41,976 nt of DNA from Candidatus Tharpella sp. (lineage in GTDB: Bacteria; Desulfobacterota; Anaeroferrophillalia; Anaeroferrophillales; Tharpellaceae). Of the stretch, positions 19,270-26,902 are shown in pieces. Where the stretch lies: NCBI GenBank assembly GCA_021161425.1, contig JAGHAQ010000072.1, forward strand, positions 1 to 41,976, written 5' to 3'. Every line of letters starts with the position of its first letter. Positions within the stretch are counted from its first letter, which is position 1. Position numbers and translations under genes: made by a program. The notes under the pieces are model-generated. The model saw nothing but the letters and a program-made list of their open reading frames with translations. It was not told the origin of the DNA and ran no database searches.

Positions 19270-21504
19270 GTGAAGACGGATAATAGTATGGTAAAAAGCG
19301 GTCTTTTTGGTCGTTATGGCAAACTTTTGCTTTATGTTGTAGTGGTGGTGCTGATCAATCTTGTCGGGGTCAGCCTCTTTACCCGTTTTGATTTGACCGC
19401 CAACCGCGTCTACTCACTTTCGCCGGCCAGTAAAGAGGTGGTTGCCACTCTTTCTGAACCCCTGACCTTTAAAGTCTTCTTTTCGGCCAATCTGCCGGCT
19501 CCCTATAATGGAGTTGAGCGTTATGTGCATGATCTTTTGCAGGAGTATGCTCTGGCCGGTAATAAATATTTTAATTATCAGTTCCATAATCCCGGGGGCG
19601 ATGATGAAACTGCGGTCCAAAACCAGGAAATGGCCCGCAGTTACGGTATTCAGCCGGTTCAGATCAGGGCCATTGAACAGGATGAGGTGAAATTTCAAAA
19701 AGCCTATATGGGGTTGGTTATAATTCATGGTGACCTGGTTGAAAGTATTCCCGCGATTACGACAACCGAAGGGCTCGAATATCAGCTGACAACAGCTATC
19801 CGACGGATGAATAACAAGATCAGCCGACTGTTGGCTTTACCAGAAAAAATCAAGGTCGACCTCTTTCTTTCCTCATCCCTGGAGTTTGTCGGGCCCTATA
19901 TGAACCTTGATAATTTAGACTTGTTGCCGGATTCGATCAGCACTGTGGTTGAGCGTCTTAACGGTCAGCTTTATAATCGACTGGAGTTCTCTTTTTACGA
20001 CCCTTCAAAGGATCTCGAGGCGGCGAAAAAAGCGGTTGAGGGTCAGATTATGGAACTTAAATGGAATGATTTTAGTAACCGTCAGGGGCAGAATATCACC
20101 GGGGATCATGGTTATGCCGGTTTGACGGTCTCTTTTTCTGGCCAGCGTCAGGATATGCATTTGATTTCAGTGGTCAAAGTGCCGATTTTTGGTACCCAGT
20201 ACATGTTGACTCCGCTTGAAGACCTTGAGGTGATGCTCAATATTGCGATTGAGAATGTTATTGGTATCAATGAGAAGATAGCCTATCTGGGTACTCATGG
20301 AACCCTACCTCTACAGGTGGAGCAGGCAATGCCGGGACAGCCCCAACCCGAAGCGGCCTCCAATTTTCATCGATTGCTGGCCCAAGAGTATACCCCTGAT
20401 ATGGTAACTTTGGAGCAGATGAGTTTACTGTCTGGGGTTAAAACCTTAATCATTGTTCGGCCGACGGAAACATTTAACGATTACGAACTCTACCTGCTCG
20501 ATCAATTCCTTCTTCAGGGCAATAACCTGGCTGTTTTCCATGATCCTTTTCAGGAGAAAATGCCGTCCCAGAATATGATGATGATGGGCCAGGGGCCCAG
20601 CTACGAACCTTTATCTACTGGGCTGGAGAAGTTGCTTCTCCACTATGGTGTTGAGATCGGGCAAGCCTATGTCATGGATCAAGAGTGTTTTAAACAGCAG
20701 CTTCCTCAAACCCAGGGTGGCGGCGAACGGGCCCTCTATTTCGCGCCTTTGATTGAAAACCGGAATATTAATAAAGAATATCCTTTTATCCAGGATATCA
20801 AAGGTTTGGTGATGATCAAGGCGGCACCGCTTACGATTGATAGTGAAAGATTGGCGGTGGCCGATATTAAGGCTACAGAACTTTTTTCCTCTTCTGGGAA
20901 ATCCTGGTTGATGCAGGATCGTATAGACTTTAACCCGATGCAGATGCAACCTCCGGGTGATAGTACTAAATTCAGCCGTCACGCTCTGGCCTATCTCTTG
21001 GAAGGATCTTTTACGAGCTACTTTAGCGGCCGTCCGCTACCGGAAAAACCACAGGTGCCCGAAGTTTCGGAGGATTTTGATGAGGAGGATATCAAGGATG
21101 GGGATGAAAAAGAGAGTAAAACCCTGACTTCACTTGTCGAGGAGGGCGGACTTGAGAGTCGCGGCGTACGTCTTGACAAAGGCAAGCCCGGCCGTTTGAT
21201 TGTGGTTGGATCGGCCGATATCCTGCGTAATAATATTGTCGATGAGGGGGGGGTAACCCCCAATGCTCAGCTTTTGATGAATATGGTGGATTATCTTAAC
21301 GACCGCCAGGATCAGGCGGTCTTGCGCAGTAAAACGCAGCGTTTTAATCCGCTGGTCGATATCGCCCCGGAGAGCCGTAGTCTGATCAAAGGTGCTAATC
21401 TGGTGGGGTTGCCGTTGTTGGTCATTTTCGTCGGCTTGCTTGCTTGGTTGAGGCGTGGTGCCCGCCGCCGCAAACTCAAACAAATGTTTGCGGAGAGAAA
21501 ATGA
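19270..21504 (+). CDS. GldG-like ABC-type auxiliary protein (membrane anchored, ABC_transp_aux-like)
   Basis: N-terminal TM followed by FDLTANRVYSLSPASKEVVATLSEPLTFKVFFSANLPAPY; C-terminal TM; operon position. Confidence 0.85.
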   Translation: MKTDNSMVKSGLFGRYGKLLLYVVVVVLINLVGVSLFTRFDLTANRVYSLSPASKEVVATLSEPLTFKVFFSANLPAPYNGVERYVHDLLQEYALAGNKYFNYQFHNPGGDDETAVQNQEMARSYGIQPVQIRAIEQDEVKFQKAYMGLVIIHGDLVESIPAITTTEGLEYQLTTAIRRMNNKISRLLALPEKIKVDLFLSSSLEFVGPYMNLDNLDLLPDSISTVVERLNGQLYNRLEFSFYDPSKDLEAAKKAVEGQIMELKWNDFSNRQGQNITGDHGYAGLTVSFSGQRQDMHLISVVKVPIFGTQYMLTPLEDLEVMLNIAIENVIGINEKIAYLGTHGTLPLQVEQAMPGQPQPEAASNFHRLLAQEYTPDMVTLEQMSLLSGVKTLIIVRPTETFNDYELYLLDQFLLQGNNLAVFHDPFQEKMPSQNMMMMGQGPSYEPLSTGLEKLLLHYGVEIGQAYVMDQECFKQQLPQTQGGGERALYFAPLIENRNINKEYPFIQDIKGLVMIKAAPLTIDSERLAVADIKATELFSSSGKSWLMQDRIDFNPMQMQPPGDSTKFSRHALAYLLEGSFTSYFSGRPLPEKPQVPEVSEDFDEEDIKDGDEKESKTLTSLVEEGGLESRGVRLDKGKPGRLIVVGSADILRNNIVDEGGVTPNAQLLMNMVDYLNDRQDQAVLRSKTQRFNPLVDIAPESRSLIKGANLVGLPLLVIFVGLLAWLRRGARRRKLKQMFAERK

Positions 21505-21530
21505 AAATTACGAGCTCTCAGTTCACAATT

Positions 21531-21555
21531 TGTAAGTCATAATTCGTAATTAATA
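21531..21555 (+). repeat. AT-rich dispersed intergenic repeat, copy B
   Basis: TGTAAGTCATAATTCGTAATTAATA, near-identical to 3473-3497. Confidence 0.45.
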
Positions 21556-21571
21556 ACTGGATGGTAAGCTT

Positions 21572-22534
21572 ATGAAAAAAGAGTATATTCTGTTAGTGGT
21601 CGCAATTCTCGGTCTTGGAGCCCTGCTTTTCTATCAGAAAAAAGGGCGCACAAACTATCAATTGCCGGAATTGTCGGTTCTGGAAGAGGCTGCGGACCGG
21701 CTCGTTCTTGAGAAGGATGGACAGCTTATAGAGCTTCGCTTAGCTGACGGCAAATGGGTGGTCGGGTCGCAACAATATCGGGCCAATACCGTTCGCGTTG
21801 AAAAGATGATTGCTGAGATCAAAGGTCTCAAACTGACCGCTTTGATCTCGGAGAAGGAAAATTATCAGCTTTATGAGCTGACCCCTGAAAAAAAACTTAA
21901 GGTTGCGCTCTATAGCGCCGATCAACTCCTGCGGGAACTTCAGATCGGGAAAAACAGTGCTTCATTACAGCAGACTTATGTGATGTTCAAGGGTGATCCT
22001 AAAGTCTATCAAGCTTTGGGTAACTTGAAGAGTAATTTTTTTACAACCATTGCTGAATTGCGTGATAAAAAGGTTCTTAAGATTGCCGGAGAAAAGCTGG
22101 CAGGTCTTGAAAAAATTGTTTTGCAGCGGCAGGTGGATGGGAATAACCAAATACTTAGCATGGTCAAGGTCAATCTTGAACCGGTCAATGGTGCAAAAAC
22201 AGATCAAGCTCCGGTTGCCGGCTGGCAGCAGGAGAATGGGGTGCCGGTAGCGGCTGATGCGGTTGCCGAGCTCCTCAAAAACCTCTCTGACCTGCAGTGT
22301 GAAGGTTTTATCGAGGATCGTCAGGCGGCAGCGTTCAGTGATCCTTTTTATCGAGTCGTCGTTCGGGGAGCGGGGGAAGAGTTTTCGCTTGATCTCTTGG
22401 CTCCAGAAGAGGGTAAATACCCGGCCCTCTCTTCTCAGTCTTATTATCCTTTCTGGCTGCCGGGCTGGCGGGCGGAGAAGGTTGTTAAGGAGTTTGCGGT
22501 TTACACTGGCTCCGAGAAGAAGGCTGGCCGATAA
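21572..22534 (+). CDS. DUF4340-like protein of the Gld-like ABC cluster
   Basis: N-terminal TM/signal anchor, repeated LxLxDGKWVV-type segments, last gene of the ABC/GldG cluster. Confidence 0.7.
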   Translation: MKKEYILLVVAILGLGALLFYQKKGRTNYQLPELSVLEEAADRLVLEKDGQLIELRLADGKWVVGSQQYRANTVRVEKMIAEIKGLKLTALISEKENYQLYELTPEKKLKVALYSADQLLRELQIGKNSASLQQTYVMFKGDPKVYQALGNLKSNFFTTIAELRDKKVLKIAGEKLAGLEKIVLQRQVDGNNQILSMVKVNLEPVNGAKTDQAPVAGWQQENGVPVAADAVAELLKNLSDLQCEGFIEDRQAAAFSDPFYRVVVRGAGEEFSLDLLAPEEGKYPALSSQSYYPFWLPGWRAEKVVKEFAVYTGSEKKAGR

Positions 22535-22579
22535 AGCTTAACTCAAATTGTCAAAATATCTTTTTAGCCACGAAACACA

Positions 22580-22620
22580 TGAAAATCACGAAAAATCTTT
22601 TGTGCGTTTCGTGATTTTCA
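22580..22620. repeat. Perfect 14-bp inverted repeat (TGAAAATCACGAAA / TTTCGTGATTTTCA)
   Basis: Arms 22580-22593 and 22607-22620 with 13-nt loop; intergenic, no trailing T-run. Confidence 0.8.
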
Positions 22621-22707
22621 TAGTTAAAGGGAGATGCCGGAATATATTTTATTAGTCTTTTTGGTTCTGGTTTTGTTGGGTTAGAATAATATGGAATTTG
22701 AACTCTC

Positions 22708-24048
22708 TTGCGAAATAATCTATGGTTAATTTGGTGGGCCCGTCTTTCTAGGGGCAGTGTGCCTTGGACGCGCATTCTACTTGCGGGGGCGGTTTTCCTG
22801 GTGCTGGCAGGGTTTGTCTTCCTTTTTCCCGGACGACAAAGTAAATCGGTGCCCATGCTGTTTGCCAAAAACTTCATTTCTCCCCTTGAGCCGGCAACAT
22901 GGCAGCAGTCTCTTAAGCCAGGAAAGCTCTCCGGACTGCTTTCCGACAACTTCTTTTCTGCTCTGCCACCCACATCGGTGATCAGCTCAACTTTTGAAAC
23001 CGGTCCGGCGCTGAAAGTTTTTACAACCATTGATGAAAAGTCACAGCTTAACTTGCTGAAGTTGTTGCGGCGCTATCATCCCCAGCTCGGGGCCGGTGTG
23101 TTGGTGAACTTGAAGACCGGGGCGATAGAGGCGATGGCCTATTATCGTCATGCCGATGAGAATGGGAGTATCCTGCCGCAAGAGTCCGGTAACCTCTGTT
23201 TAAATTCTTCGTTTCCGGCAGCATCATTATTCAAAATTGTGACCGCTTATGGGGTGCTGGAGAGAGAGGGCCTGACCCGGAATACCAGGTTTCCGGTAAT
23301 CGGTAGGTATCATACCCTTTACAAATATCAGCTTGGACTGGGTAAGTCTCGCTATCGTTACCAGCCTTCCGAGGTCTCTTTCGAGAAGGCTTTCGCCTGT
23401 AGTGTCAACCCGGTATTCGGCAAATTCGGAATTGACTATTTCCCTGCGCATGAACTTTTGCAGCTCGCGGAAATCTTCGCTTTCAACCGTCCGCTAAGTT
23501 TTGACTTGTCGGTTTCATCAAGTGTTGTGCGGGCCTCAGATACGGCGTATCAACGGGCCGAGACGGCCAGCGGATTTATTGGTACGACGACTCTTTCACC
23601 TCTGCATGCGGCTTTGATTGCCGGTGCGCCATTGTCTCCCGGGAAATTAATGCGGCCCTTTGTTATTGATCGGGTAATAGCTGAAAACGGGGCCGAGCTC
23701 TTCTATCGCCAGGAGCGTCAATCGAAGTTTCAGCTGGTTGATGAAAAGGCTTGCGCCGAGCTTGTTGCGATGATGCAGGCGACGGTCAAATATGGAACTG
23801 CAAGTAAAGCTTTTAAGCATCTGAAGAAAAAAAGGTCTTATCAGAACTGGGAGGTTGGTGGTAAGACTGGTAGTCTTGATATGCCTAATAGTGACCGGCG
23901 TTGCGAGTGGTTTGCCGGTTTTGGCAGGGATCTAAAAAACGACCGTGAGGTAGCGGTTGCTCTGGTTCTGGTTCATGGGGAGAAAAGGACAATAAGTTCG
24001 GGCTATATTGCTGCCGAATTGCTGGCCGGGGCTTTAAGGGGGAAATGA
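22708..24048 (+). CDS. Penicillin-binding protein, transpeptidase domain only
   Basis: N-terminal TM; SLFK (SxxK), SVN (SxN) and KTG (GGKTGSLD) motifs in order. Start is uncertain (TTG). Confidence 0.85.
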   Translation: MRNNLWLIWWARLSRGSVPWTRILLAGAVFLVLAGFVFLFPGRQSKSVPMLFAKNFISPLEPATWQQSLKPGKLSGLLSDNFFSALPPTSVISSTFETGPALKVFTTIDEKSQLNLLKLLRRYHPQLGAGVLVNLKTGAIEAMAYYRHADENGSILPQESGNLCLNSSFPAASLFKIVTAYGVLEREGLTRNTRFPVIGRYHTLYKYQLGLGKSRYRYQPSEVSFEKAFACSVNPVFGKFGIDYFPAHELLQLAEIFAFNRPLSFDLSVSSSVVRASDTAYQRAETASGFIGTTTLSPLHAALIAGAPLSPGKLMRPFVIDRVIAENGAELFYRQERQSKFQLVDEKACAELVAMMQATVKYGTASKAFKHLKKKRSYQNWEVGGKTGSLDMPNSDRRCEWFAGFGRDLKNDREVAVALVLVHGEKRTISSGYIAAELLAGALRGK

Positions 24049-24054
24049 AAATGG

Positions 24055-25014
24055 TTGCTTACAATGCCTTCTGAAAAGTTGAGACATCCGTTGTGGGTGA
24101 TGGGCAAACCCTATTACGATTTAAAGAGTTACTATCTGAACCATTTTGCCGAACGGGTCTACAAGGTTCAGATTGATGCCGGTTTTACCTGTCCTAACCG
24201 GGATGGCAGTCGTGGGTGGGGTGGCTGTAGCTACTGCGATGGACGGGGCTCTCAATTGCGTCAGCAGGGACCGTTGCCGAGTGTCCGTGAACAGCTTGAA
24301 GAGGGTAAACGACTCTATAAAAGATTACGTCAGGCGACCCGTTTTGTCGCTTATTTCCAGACGTTTACCAATACCTATGCGGAGTTACCAAAGCTTCGGC
24401 AACTCTATGAAGAGGCTCTTTCGGTCGACGAGGTAGTCGGTTTGTCGGTTGGTACCCGGCCCGATGCCATAACCGAGGAGGTGGTTGAGTTGCTGGCCGG
24501 GTTCAGCTCCGATTATGATGTCTGGATCGAATATGGTCTGCAGTCGATGCATGCCGAAAGTCTTGAGAGAATCAACCGAGGACACTCTCTGGAAGAGTTT
24601 GTTAAGGCGGTCGAGATGCTTTCCGGCAGCGGCATTAAACTTTGTGTGCACTTGATAATCGGCCTCCCATGGGAAAGCCGGGAGATGATTTTTCAGACCG
24701 CCGACTTTGTCGCTGGTCTGCCGGTTGACGGGGTTAAGATTCACTCTCTTCTGCTCCTTAAGGGAACCCCTCTCTATACAGATTTTCAGGCCCAACCTTT
24801 TTCTTTGCTGGATCGGGCCGAGTATGTCAGCCGGGTGGCCGGTTTTCTCGAACGATTGTCACCGGAAGTCGTGATCCAGAGGTTGACGGCCGAAGGTTAT
24901 CGGGATATTTTTGTCGCTCCTGACTGGGCTCGCAACAAGTTGCAGGTTTTGCAGCATCTGGACCGTTACCAGAAGGAACATGGTAGTTGTCAGGGCAGAA
25001 TGTGGTCTGAGTGA
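24055..25014 (+). CDS. TIGR01212-type (YtqA-like) radical SAM protein
   Basis: KVQIDAGFTCPNRDGSRGWGGCSYCDGRG cysteine cluster, FQTFTNTYAELPKLRQLYEEAL, HLIIGLPWESREMI, GVKIHSLLLLKGTPL. Confidence 0.9.
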   Translation: MLTMPSEKLRHPLWVMGKPYYDLKSYYLNHFAERVYKVQIDAGFTCPNRDGSRGWGGCSYCDGRGSQLRQQGPLPSVREQLEEGKRLYKRLRQATRFVAYFQTFTNTYAELPKLRQLYEEALSVDEVVGLSVGTRPDAITEEVVELLAGFSSDYDVWIEYGLQSMHAESLERINRGHSLEEFVKAVEMLSGSGIKLCVHLIIGLPWESREMIFQTADFVAGLPVDGVKIHSLLLLKGTPLYTDFQAQPFSLLDRAEYVSRVAGFLERLSPEVVIQRLTAEGYRDIFVAPDWARNKLQVLQHLDRYQKEHGSCQGRMWSE

Positions 25015-25117
25015 TTAATATACTAAGGGTAGTTCCAGGTTTTTGCTGTGAAACCGATGCTTTTTTGGGAATCGGTGAGGTTTTCTCGGGTGGGGAAAGA
25101 TTTTTTCGCAAAAAACA

Positions 25118-25147
25118 TTGACAGCTGAAATAACCGTATGGTAGTTT
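25118..25147 (+). promoter_or_regulatory. Promoter-like element TTGACA-18-TAGTTT upstream of the small ORF-zapB-zapA operon
   Basis: TTGACA 25118-25123; TAGTTT 25142-25147. Confidence 0.45.
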
Positions 25148-25177
25148 TTATTTAAGAACAAACGGAAATAGTTGGTG

Positions 25178-25372
25178 ATGGAGTCTTCAGGATTGACGGA
25201 CAAGACCAGATATCGAGCCGGGGAGCAGCCCCGACGTTATGGTTGCCGGGATTATTCCCTCGAGATGCAGCTCCTGCAGCTCAAAAAGAGAGAACTCTTG
25301 GTGAGTGGCCAGAGGGAGCGCCAACAAATCGAGGCTCGGATAAGAGAGATCGAGGACCAGTTAGGGATGTGA
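25178..25372 (+). CDS. Small charged hypothetical protein (~64 aa)
   Basis: ORF MESSGLTDKTRYRAGEQPRRYGCRDYSLEMQLLQLKKRELLVSGQRERQQIEARIREIEDQLGM; predicted C-terminal coiled coil; upstream of zapB-like and zapA. Confidence 0.55.
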   Translation: MESSGLTDKTRYRAGEQPRRYGCRDYSLEMQLLQLKKRELLVSGQRERQQIEARIREIEDQLGM

Positions 25373-25431
25373 GCGGGCTTGTAGATTTTGCCGCAGGGTC
25401 GTCCCGGTCATTAAGTTCAGAGAAGTTATTT

Positions 25432-25716
25432 ATGGAAAATGGTATGGAAAGTTTTGTCCGTTTGGAAAAAAGGACTTTGGCTTTAGGTCAGTGTTATCGG
25501 GAGGTTCTTGCAGAACGGGATCATTTGCAGCAAGTGGTTGAAAAACAGGCCCAGTCCCTGGCTGAGTTTGAGGCCAAAATAAACAGTCAGGATGATGTTT
25601 TTGCGGCAGTTGATGCAAAGATGGTCGAGTTGTTGCGGCAGATAGACAACTATCTTCCTGAAGAGAGTCAGGACCCTGGGAACGAGCAGGTTTTACCTGG
25701 AATGCATGGTAGCTGA
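25432..25716 (+). CDS. Small coiled-coil protein, ZapB-like
   Basis: Internal ATG at 25432: MENGMESFVRLEKRTLALGQCYREVLAERDHLQQVVEKQAQSLAEFEAKI; overlaps the zapA start. Confidence 0.6.
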   Translation: MENGMESFVRLEKRTLALGQCYREVLAERDHLQQVVEKQAQSLAEFEAKINSQDDVFAAVDAKMVELLRQIDNYLPEESQDPGNEQVLPGMHGS

Positions 25717-25999
25717 GAAAAATAGCGTTACGATAACTATTCGTGGCAAGAAATATCCACTTCGTACTGAAGCTGACAGTCAGCGTGTGCAGCAGGTGGT
25801 TGAGTTTGTAAATCACCGACTTGATGAGCTCGATCATCAAGTCGGCATAAAGCACAAGACCGGAGTTTCTGATATCAGATTGGTGATGCTGGCTCTTTTG
25901 AATATCGCGGATGAGTGTCTTACTCATCAACAGAATCTTGGCGAGATAAAAGAGCGATCGGAAGACTTGCTGGCCGAGATATCTTCTCTTGAATTGTGA
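25706..25999 (+). CDS. zapA: Cell division protein ZapA
   Basis: VTITIRGKKYPLRTEADSQRVQQVVEFVNHRLDEL...DIRLVMLALLNIADECL matches the ZapA family. Confidence 0.88.
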   Translation: MVAEKNSVTITIRGKKYPLRTEADSQRVQQVVEFVNHRLDELDHQVGIKHKTGVSDIRLVMLALLNIADECLTHQQNLGEIKERSEDLLAEISSLEL

Positions 26000-26011
26000 A
26001 AAAGTGTTTGT

Positions 26012-26222
26012 GTAATCCTAGTGAGGTAATATATAGTTTGCTCCCCTGAGTTATACGTGATAAGTGAACATTTTTTTGAGCCAACACCTTTTATTTACAG
26101 GGTGGTCTTTTAAATCCGGTGTGAACTACCCCTTGGGGACAGTCCTGAAGGATTTATGATCACCAATATTAAAATTTAAGGTTCAAAGAAAGCACCTACA
26201 CGGTAACCTGGGGGGGATCGAT
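26012..26222 (+). ncRNA. ssrS: Probable 6S RNA (boundaries approximate)
   Basis: Directly downstream of zapA; CCCCTGAG at 26043-26050 (6S central-bubble-like motif); long irregular rod with GGTGGTC 26101-26107 / GATCACC 26158-26164 and AAATCC 26112-26117 / GGATTT 26150-26155; 3' side CACCTACACGGTAACCTGGGG; a partial closing pair ATC..AGGT / ACCT..GAT. Not confirmed by a covariance model. Confidence 0.55.
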
Positions 26223-26252
26223 GGGTCTGCCGAAAGGCGACTCCCGGTAACG

Positions 26253-26294
26253 CCGTCAGGCTGTGCGTTGAGCATGACCTGACGGTTCGTTTTT
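26253..26294 (+). terminator. Hairpin plus T-run downstream of the putative 6S RNA
   Basis: CCGTCAGG (26253-26260) / CCTGACGG (26278-26285) followed by TTCGTTTTT. Confidence 0.55.
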
Positions 26295-26475
26295 GAATGT
26301 ATTAAGCGGGTTGCTAGGAGCAATGATTTTTTGTTACTCCAATTGCCCGATTGAGATAGATAGAGAATCGAAGAGCTGTTCCTTTATCATAATAATAAGG
26401 GTGCAGATGAGTAAAAAAGTCTTTTTTAAGCCGATGACAGTTCAGGTTGAAGCTTCGATATGGTGACATTAAGTT

Positions 26476-26551
26476 CAAGGGTTAGTTATGAACGAGACTA
26501 TAGTATATGGTTTTATCACCTATTATCTCGAACGAATTTAAAAAACCCTTG
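26476..26551 (+). ncRNA. Candidate structured RNA element, long interrupted stem-loop
   Basis: CAAGGGTT 26476-26483 / AACCCTTG 26544-26551 enclosing CGAGA 26493-26497 / TCTCG 26526-26530 and ATA/TAT, GGT/ACC. Confidence 0.4.
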
Positions 26552-26648
26552 ACGACTCTGGTTCAAAGTTGATGTTTCCTCTGGCACTACTGCGATACTG
26601 TTAAAAGCTGATTTTAAATAGGTTTGTGGGGCCTAAGATCGTTGTCGG

Positions 26649-26722
26649 GTCTCCTCCGAACCGAGACTGGCAAAAGGTTAGTTGATGGGTGGGTAACTCT
26701 TTTCGGCCAGCCCTTCTTTTTT
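26649..26722 (+). terminator. Tandem hairpins ending in a T-run upstream of rny (possible sRNA 3' end or rny leader terminator)
   Basis: GTCTC 26649-26653 / GAGAC 26663-26667, then CTGGC-AAAAG-g-TTA ... TAA-ct-CTTTT-cg-GCCAG (26667-26710) followed by CCCTTCTTTTTT. Confidence 0.5.
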
Positions 26723-26902
26723 GACCTTTGTTCCTCTCCTCTCCTTTCTGATCTCTTCTTTTCTCTTTCTCCGGGCAGGTTTTAGCTATAAGCCGCACTG
26801 TTTCGCAGGGCGGATAATTTTCTGTTGTAACCGACAGGAAGCTGTTGTTAGTGTATGGCTTAAGCCATCTTTGATGATAGCTATAAAGGGGAGTTTTTTA
26901 AT

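Noticed and set aside
26223-26246. GGGTCTGCCGAAAGGCGACTCCC GNRA hairpin considered as a riboswitch (c-di-GMP, cobalamin or Moco type)
   Set aside because: A good local hairpin, but I could not match the conserved core of any of these classes; more likely part of the 6S 3' flank.
26581-26601. CTGGCACTACTGCGATACTGT as a possible sigma54 promoter
   Set aside because: GG and GC are not spaced as required for -24/-12 recognition.
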